Part shown: positions 48,134 to 56,831 of the stretch, piece after piece
Layout of the letters: each line of letters begins with the position of its first letter
Numbering within the stretch: position 1 is the first letter of the stretch
Notes under the pieces: generated by a model
The model's database searches: none
Seen by the model: the letters and a program-made list of their open reading frames with translations, nothing else
What the model was told of the DNA's origin: nothing
Made by a program: the position numbers and the translations under genes
Origin: Chloroflexota bacterium
GTDB taxonomy: Bacteria; Chloroflexota; Chloroflexia; Chloroheliales; Chloroheliaceae
Direction: 5' to 3'
DNA: 64,000 nt
NCBI GenBank assembly: GCA_028287745.1
Contig: JAQBPB010000080.1
Span: forward strand, 1-64,000

Positions 48134-49642
48134 ATGAATAGAAAAAGCAACACCCTGGGACTGGCAACGCTAATGCTCCTGCTTTGTGGCCTGGTAGCGG
48201 CCTGTGGCGATACAGGAGCTTCAACCACTAACACCGCCCCCACCGGGGGCGCCGTAAGTGGGACCACCACAACCGCTGCGGCTACTAACGCTGGTGCAGC
48301 AACCACCGCCGCCGGGACAACCACCGGCACTACAGCGGCCGCAGGCGCCGCAACCACCGCCGCCGCTGCCGGGGCTGCCACTACCGCCGCCGCTGCCGGG
48401 CAGACAGGTAATGTTGTCGCCGGGGTTTCCAAGAACTTTTCAGGCAAGCAATTGCGGATCATCACCGCCAATCACCCCTGGAATGAGGGCATTAAAAAGG
48501 TACTTCCCCAGTTTGAACAAGCCAGCGGTATGAAGATTACGGTCGAAAACTATTTTGAGGACCAGCTTTCGCAGAAACTGCAAATTGGCCTGACCAGTGG
48601 TTCCAGTGGGGCGGATGTCTTTATGTTCCGTCCTTTACAGGAAGGTAAGTTGTTTGCCAATAACGGCTGGCTAAACGATTTATCGGCTAAAGCCCAGGGT
48701 GCCAGCGAGTGGAACTGGTCGGACTTCCAGGATGCCGCCCGCAGCACGGTAACCTTTGATAACAAGGTTTATGGTATTCCGATTGTTACCGAACGCGAGA
48801 TTGTCTACTACAGGAAAGACCTGTTCGAACAGGCCGGTCTGAAGGCACCTACGACCCTGGAGGAACTTACCGAAGCGGCCAAGAAGTTGACCGATCCCGC
48901 TAAAGGCCAATACGGCCTCGTTATGCGCGGCCAGCGCAGCCCGGCAGTTACCCAGTTTAGCAGTTTCCTGTACAGCTCCGGCGGCACCTGGACTACCAGT
49001 GATGGTAAATCGGCCCTCGGTACTCCGGAAGCGCTTTCCGCCTACAAGCTCTATGGGGATTTACTTAAAAACTACGGTCCCCAGGGTACTTTGAATATGA
49101 GCTGGCCCCAGGCGGTCGCTATTTTCCAGCAAGGCAAAGCCGCGATGTGGATTGATGCCGACAGCCTCTACACGAACGTGTTAGACCCGGCCAAATCGAT
49201 CATTGCCGACAAAGTGGGTTACGCCCAGTTCCCGGCCGGTAAAGCCGGTTCCAAGCCCTATAACATTACTTCCTGGGCGCTTGGAATGAACGCCGCTTCC
49301 GGCAATCAGGATGCTGCCTGGGAGTTTATACGCTGGGCCACCAGCGCCCCGGTTGTAATGCAGCTCCAGCAGAGCGGCTTGCCGGGCGCAAGGTCTACAG
49401 TCTGGAATTCACCGGATGGACTTAAAGGCTTCCCGGAGGAATACGCCAAGGTCGCGCAATCCTCCGCTAAAGCCGGTGTCGGTTTCGACCGGCCGCCGGT
49501 GGTGAATGTAGGTGAAGCTCGCGATATCGTGGGGAACCCGATTGTTATCTCTATCCAGGGTGGTGATGTGGCTGGCGCAGTGAAAGAGGCCGACCAGAAG
49601 TTTAACGCTTTCCTGGACAAAGATAAAAACGCCAAGAGCTAA
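48134..49642 (+). CDS. Sugar ABC transporter substrate-binding lipoprotein
   Basis: Lipid-anchored binding protein of 502 residues (SBP_bac_1, MalE-like). The signal peptide ends in a lipobox LVAAC with Cys24. A Thr/Ala/Gly-rich tether follows (about 28-93), encoded in part by a 27-base tandem duplication (48347-48373 and 48374-48400). The binding domain covers about 100-500, with ITVENYFEDQ, GADVFMFRP, YGIPIVTEREIVYYRKDLFEQAG and the SWALGMN segment (shown in parts). The last two match the family closely. AGGAG lies seven bases before the ATG. It is first in an operon with two permeases. The sugar is not known. Confidence 0.93.
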   Translation: MNRKSNTLGLATLMLLLCGLVAACGDTGASTTNTAPTGGAVSGTTTTAAATNAGAATTAAGTTTGTTAAAGAATTAAAAGAATTAAAAGQTGNVVAGVSKNFSGKQLRIITANHPWNEGIKKVLPQFEQASGMKITVENYFEDQLSQKLQIGLTSGSSGADVFMFRPLQEGKLFANNGWLNDLSAKAQGASEWNWSDFQDAARSTVTFDNKVYGIPIVTEREIVYYRKDLFEQAGLKAPTTLEELTEAAKKLTDPAKGQYGLVMRGQRSPAVTQFSSFLYSSGGTWTTSDGKSALGTPEALSAYKLYGDLLKNYGPQGTLNMSWPQAVAIFQQGKAAMWIDADSLYTNVLDPAKSIIADKVGYAQFPAGKAGSKPYNITSWALGMNAASGNQDAAWEFIRWATSAPVVMQLQQSGLPGARSTVWNSPDGLKGFPEEYAKVAQSSAKAGVGFDRPPVVNVGEARDIVGNPIVISIQGGDVAGAVKEADQKFNAFLDKDKNAKS

Positions 49643-49764
49643 GTTTTGAGCGGATAAGTCCGATTTGAGAGCCGGGTGTGAAAAAGCAGGTCATATTCTA
49701 CCGCTTCCTAACCCGGCTCTTTCAACATGAAGATACTGCTTGAGAGTGAGGAGGACATAGCCAC

Positions 49765-50694
49765 ATGGCTGTATCAAACCCTGCCGAGTACTCCCCAAAA
49801 AGAAATACAAGTTTTGTGGATTGGCTCAACCGCCACATAAAACTTATATTTATCTTACCTTCGCTGATCTTCGTTTTAGCCATGATGGTATTTCCTATCG
49901 GCTATACAGTCTGGCTAAGTTTTAACGAATGGAATGGGTCGGCCAGGCAAAGCCCCCAGGGAGTGGGCCTCAGTAACTACACCAATTTATTGACGGCAGA
50001 TCCTCGTTTCTGGGATTCCGTCTTGCGCACCTTTTTGTTCAGTTTCGGCGCGGTAGTAGCAGAACTTTTGCTGGGGCTGGGTATTGCCCTGCTGCTACAG
50101 GGCAAGTTCTTCGGCCAGAACTTTATCAAAACCCTTATTCTTTTGCCAATGGTGGCGACCCCGGTGGCAATCGGCATGGCCTGGCTGCTGATGTTTGAGC
50201 CAACCATCGGCCTGCTTAACGCCTTATTACGGGATATAGGCATTGCTCCGCAGCCCTGGCTGGGTTCCGAACAACAGGCGCTATGGAGCCTGGTAATGGT
50301 GGATGTCTGGCAGTGGACCCCGATGATGGCTTTAATTCTCCTGGCCGGTCTGACCGTGTTACCGGAAGAGCCGTACGAAGCGGCCAGGGTGGACGGGGCC
50401 AGCCCTCGCCAGAGATTCTTCTACCTCACTCTTCCCCTGCTTATGCCTACCATAGTCGTAGCAACCCTGCTGCGCTCAATAGACGCGCTTAAGACCTTTG
50501 ACATTATTTACACTATGACCAGGGGCGGTCCCGGTTACGCCACGGAAACTATTAATACTTACGGCTATGTGCAGTCGTTTGAGTACTTTAAACTGGGCCA
50601 GGCTTCCAGCCTCCTGGTAATTTTCTTTGCTATGGTGCTGGGTATTAGCTTATTGTTTATCCAGGTTAGACGCCGATGGGGGGTACAGGCATGA
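49765..50694 (+). CDS. Sugar ABC transporter permease, MalF/UgpA type
   Basis: Channel subunit of 309 residues with six hydrophobic segments. The EAA loop lies near residues 205-235 (EEPYEAARVDGASPRQRFFY in the sequence; key residues EAARVDGAS). The start is ATG with a GAGGAGG-rich ribosome binding site. It overlaps the second permease by four bases (ATGA), which implies translational coupling. Confidence 0.95.
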   Translation: MAVSNPAEYSPKRNTSFVDWLNRHIKLIFILPSLIFVLAMMVFPIGYTVWLSFNEWNGSARQSPQGVGLSNYTNLLTADPRFWDSVLRTFLFSFGAVVAELLLGLGIALLLQGKFFGQNFIKTLILLPMVATPVAIGMAWLLMFEPTIGLLNALLRDIGIAPQPWLGSEQQALWSLVMVDVWQWTPMMALILLAGLTVLPEEPYEAARVDGASPRQRFFYLTLPLLMPTIVVATLLRSIDALKTFDIIYTMTRGGPGYATETINTYGYVQSFEYFKLGQASSLLVIFFAMVLGISLLFIQVRRRWGVQA

Positions 50695-51617
50695 GTCAAG
50701 CTACCAGACCTGAAAACCGGGCAACCGAACTGCCCACGCCTGACACTACAAATCGCCCGGCCGACTCAAGATTGTCCACCGGAAGAAAAGCCGGGGCTAC
50801 CCGCTGGGACTATGTACTTTTACAGGGATTGCGCTATGTTGCCATAGTCCTTATAACAATAATTTTTCTGCTGCCCTTCTTATGGATGACCTTAAGCTCA
50901 TTCAAGACCCAGATTGACATCACTACCAGTAAGAATGTCTTTCAGTTTACTCCAACCACTGAAAACTATCAGAACGTTTTTGGGCAGTATAATTACCTGC
51001 TTTACCTGGTGAACAGTCTGGTGGTAGCGGTCGGCTCAACTTTTCTTTCGCTGGTATTGGGCCTGCCCGCCGCCTATGCTATTGCGCGCTACCGGGTAGG
51101 CTGGCTGGGCGTAGTTCTACTGACGGCCAGGATTGTACCGGGCATAACTTTCCTGATTCCCTGGTACATTATCTTCAGCCGGATTGGCATTATTGGCTCC
51201 TACTGGGCTTTGATTCTCAGCCATATGCTGGTCGGGCTGCCCTTTATTGCCTGGATTATGATTTCCTTTTTTGAGAGCCTGCCGGTGGACCTGGAAGAAG
51301 CGGCCAGGGTGGACGGCGCGACCGCTTTTGGAGCGTTCTTCCGGATTTCGCTGCCCCTGGCGGTGCCGGGTATTATTACCGCTTCGATTATGTCGTTTAT
51401 TTTTTCCTGGAACAACTTCATGTTCTCGCTGGTGCTTTCAGGAGATAATACCAAAACGCTACCTATCGCCATATTCAATTTCATTTCCTACTCAAGTGTA
51501 GACTGGGGTGGCCTGATGGCGGCGGCGGTTGTGATTACCCTGCCGGTGCTGCTGCTGACGCTTATGGTGCAGCGCTACGTTGTCGCCGGGCTTACTTCCG
51601 GGGCAACCAAAGGCTAA
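50691..51617 (+). CDS. Sugar ABC transporter permease, MalG/UgpE type
   Basis: Second channel subunit, about 308 residues, with six membrane segments after a polar N-terminus of about 45 residues. The EAA loop is DLEEAARVDGATAFGAFF, near residue 210. ATG at 50691 (ATGA overlap with the first permease, GGGGGGT upstream) is preferred over ATG at 50676. No ATPase gene follows; the operon ends in a terminator. CUT1-type importers commonly borrow a shared MsiK-type ATPase, which is the likely case here. Confidence 0.95.
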   Translation: MSQATRPENRATELPTPDTTNRPADSRLSTGRKAGATRWDYVLLQGLRYVAIVLITIIFLLPFLWMTLSSFKTQIDITTSKNVFQFTPTTENYQNVFGQYNYLLYLVNSLVVAVGSTFLSLVLGLPAAYAIARYRVGWLGVVLLTARIVPGITFLIPWYIIFSRIGIIGSYWALILSHMLVGLPFIAWIMISFFESLPVDLEEAARVDGATAFGAFFRISLPLAVPGIITASIMSFIFSWNNFMFSLVLSGDNTKTLPIAIFNFISYSSVDWGGLMAAAVVITLPVLLLTLMVQRYVVAGLTSGATKG

Positions 51618-51637
51618 ACGGGAAAGTTCAGGAGATA

Positions 51638-51672
51638 AAAAAGCCGGTTTGTTGTAAGCAAACCGGCTTTTT
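51638..51672 (+). terminator. Intrinsic terminator of the sugar importer operon
   Basis: AAAAAGCCGGTTTG (51638-51651) pairs with CAAACCGGCTTTTT (51659-51672) around TTGTAAG. Confidence 0.92.
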
Positions 51673-51764
51673 CTTTATGAATATTGCATTTTGAACAGTT
51701 TATTTTGAATAAGGGGTTAACTGGCGTTTGCCAGTTATTCTAAATAAAGGACGTTTTAATATGT

Positions 51765-52064
51765 CTAGTGGCTGGATTGGCTGCTAGTGCCCATATTGCC
51801 GGATTGACTGCTGGTATCCATACTACCCATACTGCCGGACTGGCTGGCGGTCGCGCCCATGCTGCCTTGCACATTCTGCAAAGCCTGGGGAAGCTGCTGC
51901 TGCAAAATCCGGGCTATCTGTTCGGTATGCTGCGCCACCTGCTTCCAGAGCTGCTCATTGCCGTCCTGGGAATATTTCTGATACACTTCCAGGGCTTCCA
52001 GAGTTGAAACGTAAGCTTGCAAAATATTGTAGGTGTTGTTATCAACCATTTGGTTCCTGTACAT
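51765..52064 (-). CDS. Small helical protein with Ser/Gly/Met-rich tail, unknown function
   Basis: Protein of 99 residues. The first 65 residues are helical and Gln-rich (YNILQAYVSTLEALEVYQKY, then WKQVAQHTEQIARILQQQL). The tail is made of short SGSMG, SSQSG and MGTSS-type repeats. The layout recalls small spore-coat or stress proteins (CotF-like in helix pattern), but I do not recognise a family. A very good AAGGAGG lies seven bases before ATG 52064, so it is probably expressed. It stands alone between the importer operon and the epimerase, on the opposite strand. Confidence 0.7.
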   Translation of the reverse strand: MYRNQMVDNNTYNILQAYVSTLEALEVYQKYSQDGNEQLWKQVAQHTEQIARILQQQLPQALQNVQGSMGATASQSGSMGSMDTSSQSGNMGTSSQSSH

Positions 52065-52256
52065 CAATAACCTCCTTGTTGTTCCGTTACCGGTGCATCA
52101 CCAACAATTGACAATGCTTTTACCCATGTTTTTTGCATAGTTTGTGCCACAGGAATTATTATCTAAAGGCAAATATTTAGATTTAACAGGGTTATGATAA
52201 AATCAAGTTCAGTAGAAACAATCTAACCAAGGATTAATCGAAAGGAGCAGCCTGTG

Positions 52257-53303
52257 ATGGAGCAAAGGGCCAGCAATCAAAGCGGATTTCAGATAGGCCA
52301 GGGCGAGTGGCAAGCCGAGCCGGTCGTAATTTTAAGCGACCGGACCAGCGGGTCGGAAGCCCGGATAGCTTACGGCATCGGAGCCAACTGCATAGGTTGG
52401 AGCGTTACTAAAAACCAGCAAGTCTATGAAATACTGGAAGCGCCCCTTTCGCCGCCTGACCTGAAAAGCGGCAAATTTAAGGCCGGTATTCCCATATTAT
52501 GGCCTTTTCCAGGCCGGGTCCGCGATGCCCGCTACCGCTTTGAGGGCAAGGAATATAAGCTGCCGGTAACGGATAAAGGGGGCGTCCATCATATTCACGG
52601 TGTCTTGATTAAAGCCGCCTGGAAGATAGCCAGCCAGGGAACCGGCCCGGAAGGCAGCTATGTCGACCTGAGAATTACCCCGGAGGACCTGGACGAAGAT
52701 ATGCGGGCCGGGTACCCCTTCGATTTCGCCCTGACCCTGCGGTTAACCCTGGCCGGTCCCAGCCTGACGTATACCCTGCGGGTAGATAACCGCTCCGCTG
52801 ACCAACCGCTACCCTTTGGCTACGGCTTGCACCCCTACTTCCGGGCACCGCTGGCCGTAAGCAACCTCACCCCTGACCGGAGCCACTGCGAGGTGCGGAT
52901 TCCGGCCGCGAAACGCTGGCCCGCCACCGGCGGCTTGCCCGATGGCGCCCCGGAGCCGGTCAGCCCGGAAGATGATTTCCAGGAGTGGCGGCCGCTCGGT
53001 GCCAGCCACTTCGACCATATGTACAGTGATATAAAGTTTGAGGGTGATTGGAGTGTTGCCGGTTATCGCGACCCCGGCGCGGGCTTGCAGGTGCTGGTAA
53101 AAGCCGACCACCTGTGCCACGACTGGGTGCTGTTTACCCAGCCCAACCGCCCGTCCATCTGCATTGAGCCGTATAGCTGCCCGCCCAACGCGATTAATTT
53201 TGAAGAGGAAAATCTCTCAGACAGCCACTTGCTGGTAGTGGCGCCCGGCCAGAGCTGGCAGGGACAGGTGGTATTTGAAGTAAGCGAGTACCAGGGAATT
53301 TAG
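52257..53303 (+). CDS. Aldose 1-epimerase (mutarotase) family protein
   Basis: Soluble sugar mutarotase-like enzyme of 348 residues that interconverts alpha and beta anomers. The beta-sandwich family residues are visible: VHHIHG, GYGLHPYFRAP (catalytic His) and, near the C-terminus, CIEPYSCPPNAIN (catalytic Glu). Start is ATG at 52257 with AAGGAG nine bases upstream; the GTG just before is also possible. It follows the sugar importer operon at a distance, and may act on the same sugar. Confidence 0.9.
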   Translation: MEQRASNQSGFQIGQGEWQAEPVVILSDRTSGSEARIAYGIGANCIGWSVTKNQQVYEILEAPLSPPDLKSGKFKAGIPILWPFPGRVRDARYRFEGKEYKLPVTDKGGVHHIHGVLIKAAWKIASQGTGPEGSYVDLRITPEDLDEDMRAGYPFDFALTLRLTLAGPSLTYTLRVDNRSADQPLPFGYGLHPYFRAPLAVSNLTPDRSHCEVRIPAAKRWPATGGLPDGAPEPVSPEDDFQEWRPLGASHFDHMYSDIKFEGDWSVAGYRDPGAGLQVLVKADHLCHDWVLFTQPNRPSICIEPYSCPPNAINFEEENLSDSHLLVVAPGQSWQGQVVFEVSEYQGI

Positions 53304-53310
53304 CAAGGCC

Positions 53311-53784
53311 TTATAGATAAGCGGCCAGCTTGCTTCGCAGCCAGGCCAGTCCTCCGGCGGTGGCTTCCGCCGCCGGAGCAAAAGTAGTCCCAAAAGTTTT
53401 ATGCGTAATCTCCTGGTAAGGCCCTTCCAGGACTTCATACAGGACCGTGCCGGGTTCCAGGGCCAGGATAGCATGCCAGGTGCGCGGCGGTATCTCGGTG
53501 CCGTAGTTTGGGCCGTTGGGCGAGATTTCTACGCAGCCGGTAACTTCACCGGTCCCGGTAAAGCTGGCAACCAGAGCCCGGCCGCGCAGCGCAATAAAGA
53601 CCTCGACTTTGTCGGGGTCTTCGTGTTTGTGGGGCATAATATAGCTGTCCGGCTCAATCGCGTTTAGCATCCGCTGGACCGCGTCCAGGTGTTCGTGGTA
53701 GCGGTGAATCATACGGCGGCGCGGGGAAGTTTCCGCCTGCGCCGCCGTACGGTCCAGAATAGCATTATCAATAGGAATTAACAT
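53311..53784 (-). CDS. WbuC-type cupin-fold metalloprotein
   Basis: Small cupin of 157 residues. Metal-site residues are in MPHKHEDPDKVEVFIALRG (key HxH and Glu) and a later His in TWHAILALEPG. The pattern (PHKHxxPDKxExF) is that of the WbuC family, often found near polysaccharide genes and of unknown activity. It follows the phosphoribosyltransferase after 41 bases, with AAAGGA upstream, so it probably is the last gene of that cluster. It converges with the epimerase, seven bases apart. Confidence 0.85.
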   Translation of the reverse strand: MLIPIDNAILDRTAAQAETSPRRRMIHRYHEHLDAVQRMLNAIEPDSYIMPHKHEDPDKVEVFIALRGRALVASFTGTGEVTGCVEISPNGPNYGTEIPPRTWHAILALEPGTVLYEVLEGPYQEITHKTFGTTFAPAAEATAGGLAWLRSKLAAYL

Positions 53785-53825
53785 TGCCGTCCTTTGAAAG
53801 TTCGCTGTAAGCCTTAAAGCCGGTC

Positions 53826-54290
53826 CTAGGGCAACTCGCGCTCGGGGTCCCAGGGATAGACAATCCAGGCATCGGTTTCTTCGGCGTAATAGTCCGGCTT
53901 CTCGCCCGGAAACTTACTCTTGGACGGCTTATAGTTCAACACACACACATCAATGTTTCCACCGGCCCGTACAAGCCTTTCGCGGACGGCCATAATAGTG
54001 CTGCCGCTATCCCAGACATCATCAATAACCAGGATGCGCTTGTTTAATATTTGAGAATCTTCCGGGAACTGTAAAAAGACAGGCTCAGGCAGGGTTTGTT
54101 CCTGGTGATTGTAAAACATTACCGCCGCGCACAGGATATTACGAATACCGGTCTTTTCGCTGATAAGACAGGCCGGGACCATGCCGCCGCGCGTGATGAC
54201 CATTATGTTATCGTAATTGGCAGGCAACTGGCGCAGGAGCTTGCCGACCATTCGTTCAATATCATTCCAATTGATATATTGCTTGTTCAG
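53826..54290 (-). CDS. Gpt-like purine phosphoribosyltransferase with an apparent CUG start
   Basis: Purine-salvage type phosphoribosyltransferase of 154 residues. The PRPP loop ILVIDDVWDSGSTIMAV and the early VITRGGMVPA and final WIVYPWDPE follow the E. coli Gpt layout. The first NTG codon in frame (ATG 54251) would start too late: the 13 codons before it encode NKQYINWNDIER, which matches the Gpt N-terminal strand and helix (pattern KYIxxW). CTG at 54290 starts this stretch, with GAGGT six bases upstream, and a stop codon precedes it. I therefore call CTG as start. A five-codon frame (ATG 54317, stop TGA 54300-54302) ends on the ribosome binding site. Confidence 0.82.
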   Translation of the reverse strand: MNKQYINWNDIERMVGKLLRQLPANYDNIMVITRGGMVPACLISEKTGIRNILCAAVMFYNHQEQTLPEPVFLQFPEDSQILNKRILVIDDVWDSGSTIMAVRERLVRAGGNIDVCVLNYKPSKSKFPGEKPDYYAEETDAWIVYPWDPERELP

Positions 54291-54415
54291 AAGGTTACCT
54301 CACTTACTTCTACTCATGTTATAAGACCAGGAAAATAAATCTTTTATTTACAAATTATGTAAAGTAACTTTAGAAGCCGGAAAGCCTTTAAGGACATTTC
54401 CGGCAACGGTTTCGG

Positions 54416-55882
54416 CTACGATAGCGCGGAAGCCTGTTTCATACTGCGGGAAAGAGTTTTACCCAACCCGGTAAGTGAGAGGAACTCTTCATGAATAGTC
54501 ATCAGGGCTTCCTGCTCATCGTCGGCCGAAACGATCAGGCTAATGTTAAGCTCGCTGGAACCCTGGGCAATTACCATGATGTTGATGCTCTTACGTCCGA
54601 GGGCGCTAAAGAGGCGTCCGGCGACACCCGGCGCGCCGCGCATTCCGGCACCTACAACCGCGATGGTCACGATCTGGGGATCGGCTTCGATAGCGTCAAT
54701 CTCTTTGAGTTCCAGTTCACGCTCGAACTCTTTACGCAAGGCCGGAATTACCTGTGGAATAACCTTCTTTTCAACCACCAGACACAGGTCGTGGCCGCTG
54801 CTGGCGTGGCTGATCATAAACACATTAACGTTCAGGGCCGCCATTTTGGCAAAAGTACGGGCCGCGATGCCGGGAACGCTCAATACGCCGCCGCCTAAAA
54901 TAGTAATCAGGGCCAGGTTGCGGGCGCTGGTTACGGCTTTGACTACGCCATCGGTGGCTTCGTGGCCGTGGTCTATGCGGGTGCCGGGGAAAGACGGGTT
55001 AAAGGTATTCTTGATAAAAATCGGAATGCCTTTTTCGATAGCAGGCATAACGGTCAGGGGGTGAATGACTTTAGCGCCAAAGTGGGTAAGCTCCCCGGCC
55101 TCGGCGTAGCTAATGCGGCGGAGCGAGCGAGCGTTAGGTACCAGGCGCGGGTCGGCGGTCATTACGCCGTCAACTTCCTTCCAGATCCAGATTTCATCGG
55201 CGTCCAGGCTTGCCCCGATAATACTGGCGCTAAAGTCAGTCCCATCGCGGCCCAGAGTAGTGGTGATACCATCATCGGTCGCGCCGATAAACCCGGTAAC
55301 TACCGGGATAATGCCATCTTCAACCATGGGCACCAGGCGGGAGCGGCAGCGGTTAGTGGTAACTTCCATCTGGGGCCGGGCGGCCTGGAAAGTCCGGTCA
55401 GTCAGGATCAATTCTTCCGCCGAAATCGGCTGTGCTTTGAAGCCCAGGTCCTGTAAGGCCCCGGCCAGCAGTTGGACCGAAATCTTTTCACCAAAGGCGG
55501 CGACCGCATCCAGCGAGCGCGGGCTAAGCTCTCCTAACAATTCCACCCCGGTCAAGAGGCGCAGGAGCAGTTGAAGCTGTCCTTCGACGACGGTTTCGAC
55601 CTGCTTGCGGATTTCCGGATTGTGAATAGTAGCAGCGATGACATCAAAGTTGCGGGTATGAAAGTCGGCCACGCATTTTTCGGCATTATGGCTGGTACCG
55701 CCAGGGTTGCGCCCGCCGTCAGCCAGGGCGCGGGCCGTATTCAAGAGCCAATCGGTGGTACCGGCCATAGCGCTGACTACGGCTATAGGCTGCTGGTCAA
55801 GGTAAGTGCCCAGTAGCCGGGCGACTTCCCGGTAGCGTTCGGCATTCCCGACCGAAGTGCCACCAAATTTCATTACAATCAT
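54416..55882 (-). CDS. lysC: Aspartate kinase
   Basis: First enzyme of the lysine, methionine and threonine pathway, 488 residues. The kinase domain (1-300) has VMKFGGTSVGNAERY, TTLGRDGTDFSAS, the KEVDGVMTADPRLV loop and the HFGAKVIHP segment. Two ACT domains follow (about 320-470; LITILGGGVLSVPGIAARTF in part), which bind the feedback amino acids. Length and the long helical insertion after residue 60 put it with the ThrA/MetL-like long kinases. The ATG has AAGGA about 13 bases upstream. It starts 19 bases after the GT2 gene. Confidence 0.96.
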   Translation of the reverse strand: MIVMKFGGTSVGNAERYREVARLLGTYLDQQPIAVVSAMAGTTDWLLNTARALADGGRNPGGTSHNAEKCVADFHTRNFDVIAATIHNPEIRKQVETVVEGQLQLLLRLLTGVELLGELSPRSLDAVAAFGEKISVQLLAGALQDLGFKAQPISAEELILTDRTFQAARPQMEVTTNRCRSRLVPMVEDGIIPVVTGFIGATDDGITTTLGRDGTDFSASIIGASLDADEIWIWKEVDGVMTADPRLVPNARSLRRISYAEAGELTHFGAKVIHPLTVMPAIEKGIPIFIKNTFNPSFPGTRIDHGHEATDGVVKAVTSARNLALITILGGGVLSVPGIAARTFAKMAALNVNVFMISHASSGHDLCLVVEKKVIPQVIPALRKEFERELELKEIDAIEADPQIVTIAVVGAGMRGAPGVAGRLFSALGRKSINIMVIAQGSSELNISLIVSADDEQEALMTIHEEFLSLTGLGKTLSRSMKQASALS

Positions 55883-55901
55883 GGTCTAGGTATCCTTAAT
55901 A

Positions 55902-56642
55902 CTAGTCGCTAAAGCGATAGCGAATGAGCGCAAACAGGGCTTCAAAAGCATCTTTCAGGCCGATCTTCTTGCCTTCGGCGTAATCACGCCCGCTGTAATG
56001 AATCGGCACTTCGTATACTTTAAGCTTGCGTTTCAGAATTTTTGCAGTGATTTCCGGCTCGAAATCAAACCGGGTAGCCCGTAACTTTAAGTCCCGTATC
56101 ACCTCGGACCGGACTGCTTTATAGCAAGTTTCCATATCGGTAAGCATGGTGTCATACAGGATATTAGTAAGCAGAGTCAGGCTCCGGTTAGCCATATAAT
56201 GCCAGAACAGGAAGACCCGGTGCGAACCCAGAAACCGGGAGCCGTAGACCGCGTCGGCTTTGCCCTCGATGATGGGTTTAATTAATATCGTGTAGTCGGT
56301 CGGGTCGTATTCAAGATCGGCATCCTGGACAATCATAATTTTTGACTCAGGAGATAAATGTTCAAAGCCGGTCTTGAGCGCAGCACCCTTACCCTTATTT
56401 ACCGGGTGGTAGAAAAAATGTAAAGTGTTCAGGGGGTCCGGCTCCCGGGCAGCCGCTTCTTTTTCCATTTCCTGGATGATCTCGCGGGTTCCATCGGTAG
56501 AATAATCATCGGTAATAATAATTTCTTTGCGAAGAGGGATAGCCTCAACTCGTTGGACAATTTCGCGGATAGTATCTTTCTCGTTATAAACCGGAATTAC
56601 AATTGAAAGAAGTAAATCCTCCTGGCTGATCGGACTAGCGAT
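55902..56642 (-). CDS. GT2 family glycosyltransferase with an apparent AUC start
   Basis: Glycosyltransferase of about 246 residues, dolichyl-phosphate-mannose-synthase-like. The GT-A core begins with LLLSIVIPVYNEKDTI, then IIITDDYSTDGTRE, KGKGAALKTGF and VQDADLEYDP (DxD-type metal site). The first ATG in frame (56468) falls inside the core, after the nucleotide-binding strand, so it cannot be the start. Upstream, no ATG, GTG or TTG occurs in frame before the stop. AGGAGG (56651-56656) sits eight bases before ATC at 56642, and five before GTC at 56645. I take ATC (AUC) as the start. The promoter lies at 56728-56756. It is followed by lysC after 19 bases. Confidence 0.82.
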   Translation of the reverse strand: MASPISQEDLLLSIVIPVYNEKDTIREIVQRVEAIPLRKEIIITDDYSTDGTREIIQEMEKEAAAREPDPLNTLHFFYHPVNKGKGAALKTGFEHLSPESKIMIVQDADLEYDPTDYTILIKPIIEGKADAVYGSRFLGSHRVFLFWHYMANRSLTLLTNILYDTMLTDMETCYKAVRSEVIRDLKLRATRFDFEPEITAKILKRKLKVYEVPIHYSGRDYAEGKKIGLKDAFEALFALIRYRFSD

Positions 56643-56727
56643 GACTGTTTCCTCCTGACCTAAAATAAAAAGTGCTTACCGGGTGGAACTTGCTGGAATT
56701 AAAGGTATTTGCCCTAATTTACCCGTT

Positions 56728-56756
56728 ATTTTGCCATTGACCCTGGTCATTGTCAA
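56728..56756 (-). promoter_or_regulatory. Promoter of the GT2-lysC cluster with palindromic spacer
   Basis: TTGACA (56756-56751), 17 bases, CAAAAT (56733-56728). The spacer holds an 18-bp near-palindrome (56735-56752; one mismatched pair, at the third position of each arm), a possible repressor site. Confidence 0.5.
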
Positions 56757-56770
56757 ATAAGTGAGGCAGC

Positions 56771-56794
56771 AAAAAAGGCGGTTTCCCGCCTTTT
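56771..56794 (-). terminator. Intrinsic terminator of the Xer-type recombinase gene
   Basis: AAAAGGCGG (56773-56781) pairs with CCGCCTTTT (56786-56794). On the minus strand the hairpin ends in six T. Confidence 0.85.
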
Positions 56795-56831
56795 CAATCG
56801 AGTAATATTCGTGAGCAAACCCCGGTCAAGC

